Both the position numbers and the translations under genes were made by a program. A model generated the notes under the pieces. The model searched no databases and had not been told where the DNA came from. It worked only from the letters and a program-made list of their open reading frames with translations. Shown one piece after another: positions 23,759 through 30,767 of a stretch of 30,767 nucleotides of DNA. Each line of letters begins with the position of its first letter. The stretch's first letter is position 1. Origin of the DNA: GCA-965745 sp046704525 (GTDB lineage Archaea; Thermoplasmatota; Thermoplasmata; Thermoplasmatales; Thermoplasmataceae). Where the stretch lies: assembly GCA_046704525.1 (NCBI GenBank), contig JBJKRS010000141.1, positions 1 to 30,767 of the forward strand. The letters run 5' to 3'.

Positions 23759-24197
23759 TTGTGTTTTCGGAATACTATAAAATATACACATCTCTGATCT
23801 TTCCGAAAGGCGCAAGCGCTTGCAGACTGAAATATGAACAACAAAGCGTCCGTGGCTCAGAATATCATTGTCCATATTCTAAAGTGGAGTATGATCCTGA
23901 TCTTATAGTTTAAGCACAGAACTAAGTCCTTTATTTCAGGCATGATCTTAACGTTTCACTGCCTAAAAATGCCGTTCAGGGTATGGATTTATGGTGATCA
24001 TGAAGCTGATAGGCTCCAAAATTTTATGGCCAATAGGTCGTGAAATTAACATAATTGTTTTCTGCTTTCGTTTCAAAATGAAGTCTGGGTCAATTATAAG
24101 CAAATACAGACAGATATAAACCATGTGTACTATAGGATCTGATTATGAATACATATGTGAACACAAAGATTTAAGTTTTTTTTACAGATTGAGACCT
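23759..24197. other. Intergenic region between divergent operons
   Basis: About 440 bases separate the thrC-like operon (minus) and the UxaA/SuyAB-type genes (plus). It is A/T-rich with no supported gene. TTTAAGTTTT at 24170-24179 lies 24 nt before the ATG at 24198 and is a likely TATA box for the plus-strand operon. Confidence 0.45.
24170..24179 (+). promoter_or_regulatory. TATA-like box for the UxaA/SuyA-type operon
   Basis: TTTAAGTTTT centred 24 nt upstream of the ATG at 24198. The spacing points to a leaderless message and to 24198 as the start, not the ATG at 24123 which lies upstream of the box. Confidence 0.4.
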
Positions 24198-24488
24198 ATG
24201 GGTAATAATGGCGTCAGGTTCCTTGTGCACAATCACGAAGACCTGGTTGGAGTAGCAACTGCAGATGTCAGCAGCGGGGAATCAGTTGAGGGCGTTTTCA
24301 TGAATAATGGGAACAAAGTCACGGTCAAAAGTCTGAGCAGCATCCCACTAGGCCACAAGATTGCCATAAAGGGCATAAAGTCGGGGGAGAGAGTAATCGA
24401 GTATGGTGAAGTCATTGGGGTGGCAACATCCGAGATTAAGCAGGGCGAGCATGTCCACACACACAACATCAAGACTCTGAGGTGGTAA
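24198..24488 (+). CDS. SAF-domain small subunit of UxaA/SuyA-type lyase
   Basis: 96 residues from the ATG at 24198 (the frame continues up to an ATG at 24123, but those codons are not family-like). The sequence VRFLVHNHEDLVGVATADVS, then IPLGHKIAIKGIKSGERVIEYGEVIGVAT and EIKQGEHVHTHNI, is the usual SAF domain found at the N-terminus of altronate/galactarate dehydratases and as the small subunit SuyA of sulfolactate sulfo-lyase. It carries His ligands in HNH and HVHTHN that line the active site. The next gene starts after a single base, so both make one enzyme. Confidence 0.88.
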   Translation: MGNNGVRFLVHNHEDLVGVATADVSSGESVEGVFMNNGNKVTVKSLSSIPLGHKIAIKGIKSGERVIEYGEVIGVATSEIKQGEHVHTHNIKTLRW

Positions 24489-24489
24489 A

Positions 24490-25641
24490 ATGACAACTTT
24501 TCTAGGTTATGAAAGAGAAAATGGCAGAATTGGGGTAAGGAACCACACACTCATCATCCCACTTGACGATTTGTCCAATTCTGCAGCATCAGGGGTCGAA
24601 AACCTGATTTACGGTACCAGGGCCATTCCACACCCTTATGGCAGGCTGCAATTTGGAGAGGACCTGGATCTCATGTTCAAGACACTTTCAGGATTCGGAA
24701 AGAATCCAAACGTTGCATCGGCGGTGGTTCTGGGTATCGAGGATAACTGGACAAACAAGGTGGCGGACGAGATTGCAAAGACTGGAAAGTGGGTCGAAGC
24801 AATAAGCATAGAGGGGAAGGGCGATCTACGCGCGACAGAGAAGGCAGCAAGGACTGCTAAGAACATGGTAAGCAAGACTTCTGCCTTTCCACGCAGGGAA
24901 TTCGACGTATCCAACCTAGTCGTGAGCACTAAATGCGGTGAGTCTGACACAACATCAGGCCTGGCATCCAATCCAACTGTCGGAGTGACCTTCGACAGAT
25001 TTGTTGACGAAGGAGCAACAGTTCTTTTTGGCGAAACCTCTGAGCTGACAGGGGCTGAACATCATATCGCGGAAAAATGTGCGACACCGGAACTCAGGGA
25101 CAAATTCCAGAAGATATTCGACGACTACCAGAATGAAATAACAAGCAAAGGTGCAGATCTGCTCGGATCCCAGCCTACCCAGGGCAACATAAAGGGAGGC
25201 CTTTCCACTATCGAGGAGAAGGCCTTCGGCAATATACAGAAGGCGGGGACAAAGCCAGTTGTTGGTGTACTGGACTACGCAGAGGAACCCACAAAGAAGG
25301 GTCTGCACTTCATGAACACATCATCGGCGGCGGCAGAATCAGTAACACTTTTCGCAGCTGCAGGGGCTGTTGTGCACATCTTCACCACCGGGCAAGGGAA
25401 TATAGTCGGTAATCCGATTGAGCCAGTCGTCAAGATATCAGCAAACCCAAACACTGTGAAAACAATGAGCGAGCACATTGATCTGGACGTCTCAGGCCTC
25501 CTGAACTTTGACATAGATCTGAAGGAAGCCGGAAGGATGCTATACGACAGAGTTGTAGAGACAGCTTCAGGAAGGCTCACTGCGAACGAAATACTGAAGC
25601 ATTTCGAATTTGCCCCGACCAAGCTATACATCTCAGCCTGA
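24490..25641 (+). CDS. Large subunit of UxaA/SuyB-type dehydratase or sulfo-lyase
   Basis: 383 residues. The opening FLGYERENGRIGVRNHTLII is typical of the family C-terminal domain. Further landmarks are STKCGESDTTSGLASNPTVG (family: QCGGSDxxSGxxANPxxG), FGETSELTGAEH and FTTGQGNIVGNPIEPVVKIS. Members remove water from sugar acids (altronate, galactarate) or sulfite from sulfolactate, usually needing an Fe or Mn ion. Separate small and large subunits occur in SuyAB and in some archaeal UxaA-like enzymes. The substrate cannot be decided here; the neighbours (aminotransferase, threonine synthase-like) point to hydroxy-acid or amino-acid breakdown. It converges on the aminotransferase gene. Confidence 0.88.
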   Translation: MTTFLGYERENGRIGVRNHTLIIPLDDLSNSAASGVENLIYGTRAIPHPYGRLQFGEDLDLMFKTLSGFGKNPNVASAVVLGIEDNWTNKVADEIAKTGKWVEAISIEGKGDLRATEKAARTAKNMVSKTSAFPRREFDVSNLVVSTKCGESDTTSGLASNPTVGVTFDRFVDEGATVLFGETSELTGAEHHIAEKCATPELRDKFQKIFDDYQNEITSKGADLLGSQPTQGNIKGGLSTIEEKAFGNIQKAGTKPVVGVLDYAEEPTKKGLHFMNTSSAAAESVTLFAAAGAVVHIFTTGQGNIVGNPIEPVVKISANPNTVKTMSEHIDLDVSGLLNFDIDLKEAGRMLYDRVVETASGRLTANEILKHFEFAPTKLYISA

Positions 25642-25666
25642 GCATGAAAGCAGGCACAGAAAAGAA

Positions 25667-26812
25667 CTAGAGTTCCGAAAGGAACTCGTTCAATTTTTCA
25701 ATTCCACTTTCAATGGTTTCTCTGGAGGTGGCATATGATATCCGGAAACTGTGGTCAAAGCTCGGACCGAAGGCTATTCCCGGGGTGACCGCCACGTGCT
25801 TTTGCTGGAGAAGCTGATATGAGAAGTCAGTCGACTTCATCTCCATATCATAGGACGGGAAAACGTAAAAAGCGCCATCCGGCCTGGAAGTGTTGAGCTT
25901 TCCGGAACCTGAAAGAAGTTTCATGACCAGATCTCTCTTTGTTCTGTACAATTCACGCATGTGGGAGACGCGCTCGTCCATTTGAAGCGCCTGGAGAGCT
26001 GCGTACTGGGAAACGGATGAAACGCATGTTATCAGTTGTTGCTGGAGCTTGAGGGCTCCTTCAATGACATCAGCCGGGCCGGTCATGTAGCCTATTCTCC
26101 ATCCAGTCATGGCATAACTTTTCGAGAACCCGCCAATAGTGACAGTCCTCTCTGCCATGTCTGGCAGGGAAGCGGGGGAGATCATCTTTCCGTCGTACAC
26201 CAGGTCTTCGTAAATCTCATCGGAAACCAGGTAGAGCCCATGGCTGATAACTAGATCAGCCAGCTGCAGTAGGGAGCTCCTTGAATACACCGTGCCTGTG
26301 GGGTTATTGGGGTTGCACAATATGACTGCCCTCGTAGTGCTGTCAATTGCGTCTTCAATTGCCTGGACATCCAGGTCGAACCCTTTTCCCGCTGATACTA
26401 TCACCGGCTTTCCGCCAGCGAATTTTATTATATCCGGGTAAGAGGGGAAGAAGGGCTCGATGATCACTACACTGTCACCAGGGTCTATGAGCGTCAGCAT
26501 GGATAGGTTGAGCGCGAACTTGGTCGGAGTCACTATTATTCTGGAAGGCTCAGTGGCTATGCCGTTCTTCCTATCGAATTTTTCAGACAGTGCTTCCCTC
26601 AGTTCTGGAATGCCAGCAGGGGGAGTATAATGAGTGGCACCCTTTAGGGCACTCTCCATGGCAAATTTCGTGATTTCTTCAGGAGTGTTGAACTCAGGCT
26701 CTCCTACACCAAAGTTGTGGACAGTCACTCCTTTTTCCCTGAGTTCTGTAGCCAGCCTATTTGTCCTTATTGTCGGGGTTTCTCTCAATCCATGCAGTCT
26801 TTCTGATACCAT
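25667..26812 (-). CDS. Class I PLP-dependent aminotransferase (aspartate aminotransferase-like)
   Basis: 381 residues. Fold-type I landmarks are complete: FGVGEPEFNTP near the N-terminus, Y62 in the HYTPPAGIPELRE region, CNPNNPTG at 166-173 (Asn binding the cofactor), SDEIYEDLVYDG with Asp198 and Tyr201, the Schiff-base Lys231 in GGFSKSYAMTGWRIGY, and a C-terminal Arg in FRISYA for the substrate carboxylate. The layout is that of archaeal AspC-like enzymes of subgroup I-gamma, which often accept several amino acids. The upstream gene, 100 bp away on the same strand, is an amino-acid permease ended by its own terminator. Confidence 0.92.
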   Translation of the reverse strand: MVSERLHGLRETPTIRTNRLATELREKGVTVHNFGVGEPEFNTPEEITKFAMESALKGATHYTPPAGIPELREALSEKFDRKNGIATEPSRIIVTPTKFALNLSMLTLIDPGDSVVIIEPFFPSYPDIIKFAGGKPVIVSAGKGFDLDVQAIEDAIDSTTRAVILCNPNNPTGTVYSRSSLLQLADLVISHGLYLVSDEIYEDLVYDGKMISPASLPDMAERTVTIGGFSKSYAMTGWRIGYMTGPADVIEGALKLQQQLITCVSSVSQYAALQALQMDERVSHMRELYRTKRDLVMKLLSGSGKLNTSRPDGAFYVFPSYDMEMKSTDFSYQLLQQKHVAVTPGIAFGPSFDHSFRISYATSRETIESGIEKLNEFLSEL

Positions 26813-26859
26813 GTTCCATTCGCCTTTCCTAAATTAGATCCACGAAAATGAAAAAATTG

Positions 26860-26885
26860 TAAAAAATACGGAGACCGAGCTCCGT
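26860..26885 (-). terminator. Hairpin-T-tract terminator after the APC permease gene
   Basis: On the minus strand ACGGAG and CTCCGT (stem 26868-26873 with 26880-26885, 6-nt loop) form a perfect hairpin directly followed by ATTTTTTAC. It lies 30 nt past the permease stop and 48 nt before the aminotransferase start. Its core GGAGC-NN-GGTCTCC is the same as the terminator at 2212-2229. Confidence 0.65.
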
Positions 26886-26914
26886 TGACCTGTTTAAGCG
26901 GGCTCCGTCATGAG

Positions 26915-28468
26915 TCAGTCTACAGGTAGTTCCTCCTTCAGGATATCCCCAAGATCTGTCCCATGAGAAGTCTTGTAGCTCCTCTTCGCCCCGAAGTATA
27001 TCAGGCCGCCCACGAATGCTGAGAGTGCAGTTATGAATAGTGGCTGTTCGTAGAATGGTGCTCCTGCCTTGTATGCAACTGAAGAAATCAGAAGTGCCAT
27101 AACTGCAATCGAAAGGACTGCAGCCACGATCATCCCGGGCGTGTTTATCTTCTTTGCAAGGGGAGACTTGTCTTTCCTGATAGCGGAAGCCAGAACGGAA
27201 AACCCGACAAATGCCATCAGAAGCAGCACACTGATTGACCTGATTATCACACCTGCGACAAAGCCTGTGAAAGCGTCCTCAATCAGGGCCACCGAGCCAA
27301 GGGCAGCGCATATCAGCAGTGAATACATAGGTGCCCTGTGCTTGTTGACCTTTGCAAATACTGATGGGAACACGCGGTCTTCTCCCCAGCCAAACACAAG
27401 CCTGCTTGTTGAGAGGAGCTGCGGAAGCATGGTCTTGACAACTATGACCAGAATTACCACAGTAAGAATATCACCAACCAGAGGCGGTGCTACAAGCCCC
27501 ATTATTCCAGGCACTGTTGCAAAGTCAGTGGAATTAGAGTTGATCAATGCAACCACTACGTTTGGGTTGGCCACGTGGAATACTGCGAATGCAATTGTTG
27601 TGTACAGCACTAGTGCAATTCCCCATGCGAGCAGGATGCCTGTAGGCTGCTTTTTCGACGCGTCCTTAGTCTCGCCTCCGAGCAGCGGTGCGGCTGACAG
27701 TCCTGCATAAGCGAATACAAACAGGACCATAGCTCCGAGGAATTCCTTCAGGTTAAAGGTTGTAGTGACCGGGGTTGTTGGTATGATCACTCCTTTGTTT
27801 TGCACTGCATGGGCAAAAACGCTGGGCGATGTGAAGAAGCCGACAGCTATTGTCAGTATCGCAGCGAAGAATACCAGAAACAGCAGTATGGATACCAGTA
27901 TGCCATATGTCCTGACTCCCGAATAATGCAATCCGAAGAATGCCCACTCAACAATCAGTCCCACAATTATTCTTCCGCCGATTGTGGAGAAGAACGAGCC
28001 TGAGGAAATTCCCAGTTGGACCAGCGTGGATGCCAGAATAGACCCCACTGAGAAGGCTACAACTCCTATTGCGAAGACCAGTCCAATCCACCACACAAAC
28101 GTGACTATGAATGCCACTGAGGGTGAAAGGGTCCTTCCTATCCATACATACTCCGCTGACGCTCTGCTGGCGTGCTTTGCGAATGTCCTGAACATGAAGA
28201 CTTTCGGGAACAGTGCAAAGCCGGTCACCAGCATGACCAGTGGCACAAGGTTGCCCAATCCCGGATAAGGAGTGAGAACTTTAGTGGCAACGAAATTTAT
28301 ACCAGTTCCATACTCCTGTGCAACACCCGAAGCAAGTATTGCCAGTATTCCAACCTGTTTAGCAAGCCTGTATTTGTCACTTTTTTCTCCCAGTTCCTGA
28401 TTACCGTTTGTCATTGTGCTCTCCCGATATGCAACAACATTGGAAAGTGAATTCAGATTTGTATACAT
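26915..28468 (-). CDS. APC-superfamily amino-acid permease
   Basis: 517 residues with about 12 membrane helices. The first core helix (VGILAILASGVAQEYGTGIN) has the unwound Gly-rich segment of APC transporters, and FAYAGLSAAPLLGGETKDAS matches the conserved helix 6 and following E-[TV]-K-[DN] loop. GWGEDRVFPSVFAKVNKHRAP is the typical loop before helix 9. The long hydrophilic N-terminus means the true start may be the ATG at 28414 (MTNGNQ). It probably imports amino acids for the neighbouring aminotransferase; the substrate is unknown. Monocistronic: own promoter and terminator. Confidence 0.9.
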   Translation of the reverse strand: MYTNLNSLSNVVAYRESTMTNGNQELGEKSDKYRLAKQVGILAILASGVAQEYGTGINFVATKVLTPYPGLGNLVPLVMLVTGFALFPKVFMFRTFAKHASRASAEYVWIGRTLSPSVAFIVTFVWWIGLVFAIGVVAFSVGSILASTLVQLGISSGSFFSTIGGRIIVGLIVEWAFFGLHYSGVRTYGILVSILLFLVFFAAILTIAVGFFTSPSVFAHAVQNKGVIIPTTPVTTTFNLKEFLGAMVLFVFAYAGLSAAPLLGGETKDASKKQPTGILLAWGIALVLYTTIAFAVFHVANPNVVVALINSNSTDFATVPGIMGLVAPPLVGDILTVVILVIVVKTMLPQLLSTSRLVFGWGEDRVFPSVFAKVNKHRAPMYSLLICAALGSVALIEDAFTGFVAGVIIRSISVLLLMAFVGFSVLASAIRKDKSPLAKKINTPGMIVAAVLSIAVMALLISSVAYKAGAPFYEQPLFITALSAFVGGLIYFGAKRSYKTSHGTDLGDILKEELPVD

Positions 28469-28529
28469 ACCCGAACGTGTTGATACGTTCTACGACTCAA
28501 AACCATATAGTATTTTGTATAGCTATATG

Positions 28530-28535
28530 TTTAAA
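28530..28535 (-). promoter_or_regulatory. TATA-like box for APC permease gene
   Basis: TTTAAA on the minus strand followed by CATATAGCTATAC. About 25 nt further on is the predicted transcription start (near 28507), giving a leader of roughly 40 nt before the ATG at 28468. Confidence 0.35.
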
Positions 28536-28550
28536 TACAGTAACAGTTAG

Positions 28551-28607
28551 ACCCGCGAAAAGCGGGTTTCAGCAAGGATCACAACAGGTAAGACCTGTCG
28601 TCTGAAA
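28551..28607. repeat. Two adjacent perfect hairpins in the sdhD-permease gap
   Basis: ACCCGC-GAAAA-GCGGGT (28551-28567) and ACAGGT-AAG-ACCTGT (28584-28598) are perfect 6-bp stems. The second is bracketed by TTTCAG (28567-28572) and CTGAAA (28602-28607). They lie 94-150 bp downstream of sdhD on the minus strand and upstream of the permease promoter. There is no T-tract, so this is not a clear terminator; it could be a processed 3' end, a small RNA or a protein site. Confidence 0.4.
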
Positions 28608-28700
28608 TAGGCACAATACTTATTTATGAAACATTGGGCTGGAATTTTCAGCAATATTATTCTGTCTGGGCAGTCATAGAGGGTATATTGAGGGGTATGC

Positions 28701-29084
28701 TCATGGGGTCATCATGCTTACGGCTAATGTAAGAATTGTACCGTAAATCCCGGTTGCAACAAATGCGATCGCCAAGGCAATGTTTACTTGCGTTTCAAAC
28801 CTCCTCATTGCCTTTATGTCCTTTAGTATCCCCCCTACCCCGTTGAGGGCGTGATAGGATATCACCCAGATGAAGACTATGAAGAAACTGAGCCAGAATG
28901 GATTCTTCAGGTTCTGCAACACCGAGGAGAAGAACACTACAGGGTGGCCGAAGTCAATATGGGCAACATAAAGGTGAACCCCAACAAAGAATATCAGAAA
29001 AATTCCTGAGGCAATCTGGAAGAGTCTTGAAATCGAACCGTAAGAACTTCCAGCGGTTTGCCAGCTGTTGCGTGGTTCCATCAT
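28701..29084 (-). CDS. sdhD: Succinate dehydrogenase membrane anchor subunit D
   Basis: 127 residues, three membrane helices after a short cytoplasmic start, the usual length for SdhD. VGVHLYVAHID and SYHALNGVGGILKD carry the His residues expected to hold heme b or lie near the quinone site; the YHxxNG pattern is shared with SdhC. It begins in an ATGA overlap with sdhC and ends the sdhABCD operon. It anchors the SdhAB catalytic arm in the membrane and passes electrons to quinone. Confidence 0.85.
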   Translation of the reverse strand: MMEPRNSWQTAGSSYGSISRLFQIASGIFLIFFVGVHLYVAHIDFGHPVVFFSSVLQNLKNPFWLSFFIVFIWVISYHALNGVGGILKDIKAMRRFETQVNIALAIAFVATGIYGTILTLAVSMMTP

Positions 29085-29494
29085 ATCCCTCCTCCTGCAA
29101 GGAACATGTACGCATAGTAAAGAAAGAATCCAAGGATCACCAACCCGGCTGATTCAAGAATTATGAAAATAGACCGGTGATGACTCAGGCCGAATCCCAC
29201 TTCATTAAGGGCAAGGCGGATCCCGTTTGCGCCGTGGTAGAAGATCACCAGGGCCAGCAGCACGTCCAGTGCCAGAAACGAGTTTCCAGGGCCATAGGTA
29301 ACAGCCCTGACCAGGTGGTTGTAATCAGCCTGCCCGCTCAGCAGTGAGGAAAGGACGAACAGATGCAGGTACAGGTAGATCACGATCACGATACCTGAGA
29401 AACGGTGCATTGCGAACGCGAAATAGCCAAGTCCTTTCTTTCTGACCTTGAACCATGGCCCAATGCCGTTTCCAGTGTAATCTCCCCTCTCCAT
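29081..29494 (-). CDS. sdhC: Succinate dehydrogenase cytochrome b subunit C
   Basis: 137 residues from the ATG at 29494 (MERGDYTGNG), 5 bp after the sdhB stop. The open frame runs up to 29623, but that part lies inside sdhB in another frame and is not real. The FAMHRFSGIVIVIYLYLHLF segment has the H-R-x-S-G and heme-ligand His pattern of SdhC, and FYHGANGIRLALNEVG is the conserved third-helix region. Three membrane helices. Overlaps sdhD by ATGA. Confidence 0.88.
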   Translation of the reverse strand: MERGDYTGNGIGPWFKVRKKGLGYFAFAMHRFSGIVIVIYLYLHLFVLSSLLSGQADYNHLVRAVTYGPGNSFLALDVLLALVIFYHGANGIRLALNEVGFGLSHHRSIFIILESAGLVILGFFLYYAYMFLAGGGI

Positions 29495-29499
29495 AATCT

Positions 29500-30231
29500 T
29501 CACCCGAGCCTGAATATCCTCCTTAGCTCCAGCTTGACTCCGGCTTTTCTTAGCCTTTGTATTGAGAAAGAAGGGTTCACGCCCTTTGGGCATACTTCTG
29601 TGCATTCGCCGGCGAAATGGCACCTGGACATTCCTTCCGGGGACAGCACAACCTGAGAGCGTGCTTCGAGCCCTCTGTCCCTGAAGTCTGAGGAGTACCT
29701 GTAAGCCACGTTCAGGGCAGCTGGTCCTATGAAATCACCGTCTGAGGAAACAATGGGGCAGGCAGAATAGCAGAGCCCGCACTGAATGCAGTAATTGCTC
29801 TCCAGAAATTCGGGCTTCCCGATCTGTGGAGACTTTATCATTTCTTCAGGATCCTTCTTGGAGACCAGTGCATTCCCTTCAAGATACGGTCTGACAGATC
29901 TGTACTTGCTGAAAAAGGGGGACAGGTTGGTCACCAGGTCCCTTACAACCTTGAAATGGTTCATTGGGGCGAGATCGATGCTCCTGCCAACTTCAGAGAC
30001 CAGCGTCCTGCACGCCAGCTTTGGTTTTCCGTTTATTCTCATGGCACAGGACCCGCACATTGCCATCCTGCATGAGTACCTGAACTGCAGTGTTCGGTCC
30101 TGGATCTCCCTTATGTGGATAAGGCTGTCAAGCACTGTTGTGAACCTGTCAACCTTGACATCGTATTCTGAAATTTCCTCCCCTCTCTTGACCCTGATGT
30201 GGACAGTCTCATTCACTTGCGTGCCTGTCAT
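29500..30231 (-). CDS. sdhB: Succinate dehydrogenase iron-sulfur subunit B
   Basis: 243 residues from the ATG at 30231, one base after the sdhA stop (TGA-G-ATG); the frame continues upstream only as an overlap with sdhA. All cluster ligands are present: C54, C59, C62 and C74 for [2Fe-2S] (YSCRMAMCGSC, then LAC); C148, C151, C154 for [4Fe-4S] (CIQCGLC); C158, C204 and C210 for [3Fe-4S], with C214 in CTEVCPKG completing the second cluster. The protein wires electrons from the flavin of SdhA to the membrane quinone. Confidence 0.93.
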   Translation of the reverse strand: MTGTQVNETVHIRVKRGEEISEYDVKVDRFTTVLDSLIHIREIQDRTLQFRYSCRMAMCGSCAMRINGKPKLACRTLVSEVGRSIDLAPMNHFKVVRDLVTNLSPFFSKYRSVRPYLEGNALVSKKDPEEMIKSPQIGKPEFLESNYCIQCGLCYSACPIVSSDGDFIGPAALNVAYRYSSDFRDRGLEARSQVVLSPEGMSRCHFAGECTEVCPKGVNPSFSIQRLRKAGVKLELRRIFRLG

Positions 30232-30232
30232 C

Positions 30233-30767
30233 TCAATAACTCCTCTCAGCTGGCTGCCAGTTTGTAATAACCACTGGTCTTGAACTAATGGCCACCTCTT
30301 TGCCTGAAATTCCAGCAATTGTGTGGACAAGGAAATTTCTATCGTCCCTATTGGGAAAATCTGATCTGTAATGTGCTCCACGGCTCTCCTTCCTGAACCT
30401 TGCTGAATGTGCAACAACCAGGGAAAGGTCAAGCATGTTCTGGAGTTCCTTGGCGTTTATCCATTCAAGATTGTAGTGCCTGGATGAGTCAGTAATCTGG
30501 AGGTTTCCCATCTCTCCCTCCAGCCTAGTCAGGTCTCTGATCGCACTGCCCAGGCTCTCTTCGGTTCTAAATACACCCACTTTATCCTCCATTATTCTCT
30601 GCATCCTGTCCCTGACCTCATATACAGAATGATTCCCCGACTCATTCTTCACGAGGCTGTCGAACCTGTCAAGGATTTTCTCTGCTTCGCGCTTGATGCT
30701 CCCAGTATCTTGCGCTTCTGCGTTTCTTTCAGCGTACCTGAGTGCTGCCTGCCCACTCCAACCTCCA
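30233..30767 (-). CDS. sdhA: Succinate dehydrogenase flavoprotein subunit A, C-terminal part
   Basis: 178 residues visible; the gene enters from the right edge. It holds the C-terminal helical domain of SdhA/FrdA: VRDRMQRIMEDKVGVFRTEE, the long helix with LTRLEGEM, then ELQNMLDLSLVVAHSARFRK, and RESRGAHYRSDFPNRDD, the conserved substrate-site segment. FLVHTIAGISGKEVA and a short tail end the protein. The visible beginning (GGWSGQAAL, AERNA) corresponds to the flavoprotein linker. The FAD-binding domain with the attachment His lies outside the window. First gene of sdhABCD as far as can be seen. Confidence 0.92.
   Translation of the reverse strand, partial: GGWSGQAALRYAERNAEAQDTGSIKREAEKILDRFDSLVKNESGNHSVYEVRDRMQRIMEDKVGVFRTEESLGSAIRDLTRLEGEMGNLQITDSSRHYNLEWINAKELQNMLDLSLVVAHSARFRKESRGAHYRSDFPNRDDRNFLVHTIAGISGKEVAISSRPVVITNWQPAERSY

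Noticed and set aside
29495..29623. Upstream extension of the sdhC frame
   Set aside because: It lies fully within sdhB in another frame; the ATG at 29494, 5 bp after the sdhB stop, gives a normal SdhC length.
1..30767. CRISPR array or cas genes
   Set aside because: No regularly spaced short direct repeats and no Cas-like proteins were seen in the window.

Overview
The window looks like a chromosomal segment of an archaeon, most likely of the Thermoplasmata (Thermoplasmatales-like; moderate confidence). Supporting signs are a class II tRNA-Leu without encoded CCA, TATA-like boxes about 25 nt upstream of start codons with no room for a leader, frequent GTG/TTG starts, AGG- and ATA-rich codon use, and short 4-nt start/stop overlaps inside operons. 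Lineage is inferred from gene families and codon style; no rRNA or other marker gene is present.

Layout, left to right. 1-2188 (+): end of an ABC export operon (unknown membrane/surface protein, ABC-2 permease, ATPase). 2250-3518 (-): an anchored, Asn/Ser/Thr-rich surface protein built from two repeated domains. 3.5-7.5 kb: single genes separated by long non-coding stretches (GyrI-like protein, SnoaL-like protein, degenerate metallo-beta-lactamase-fold protein, short-chain dehydrogenase). 7907-14388 (-): a six-gene operon for a membrane complex related to group 4 [NiFe] hydrogenases and complex I (HyfC, HyfE, HyfF, HyfG, fused HyfH-HyfI, HyfB). Its large subunit has lost all four cysteines that hold the NiFe centre, so it resembles the Ehr (energy-converting hydrogenase-related) class and should not be called a hydrogenase. 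Its HyfB gene is interrupted by two in-frame TAA codons with no frameshift. 14.6-18.3 kb: amidase, MFS transporter and an orphan, apparently truncated ABC ATPase.

18.4-20.7 kb is an accessory island. Two diverged direct repeats of about 350 bp each hold the upstream region and 5' half of a tRNA-Leu gene; one copy ends in a decayed half-tRNA, the other in the intact tRNA-Leu(UAG). Between them sits a ribbon-helix-helix/MazF-type toxin-antitoxin pair with a 16-bp palindrome overlapping the antitoxin start. Next to it lies a gene for a duplicated ribbon-helix-helix-like protein with four AATATTAY repeats in its promoter.

21.0-28.5 kb is amino-acid and hydroxy-acid metabolism: an operon of threonine synthase-like enzyme, degenerate MBL-fold protein and M55 D-aminopeptidase; a two-subunit UxaA/SuyAB-type lyase; a class I aminotransferase; and an APC amino-acid permease. 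28.7 kb to the right edge is a succinate dehydrogenase operon, sdhA (partial)-sdhB-sdhC-sdhD. The SDH and Ehr-like complexes are the respiratory or ion-translocating part of the window.
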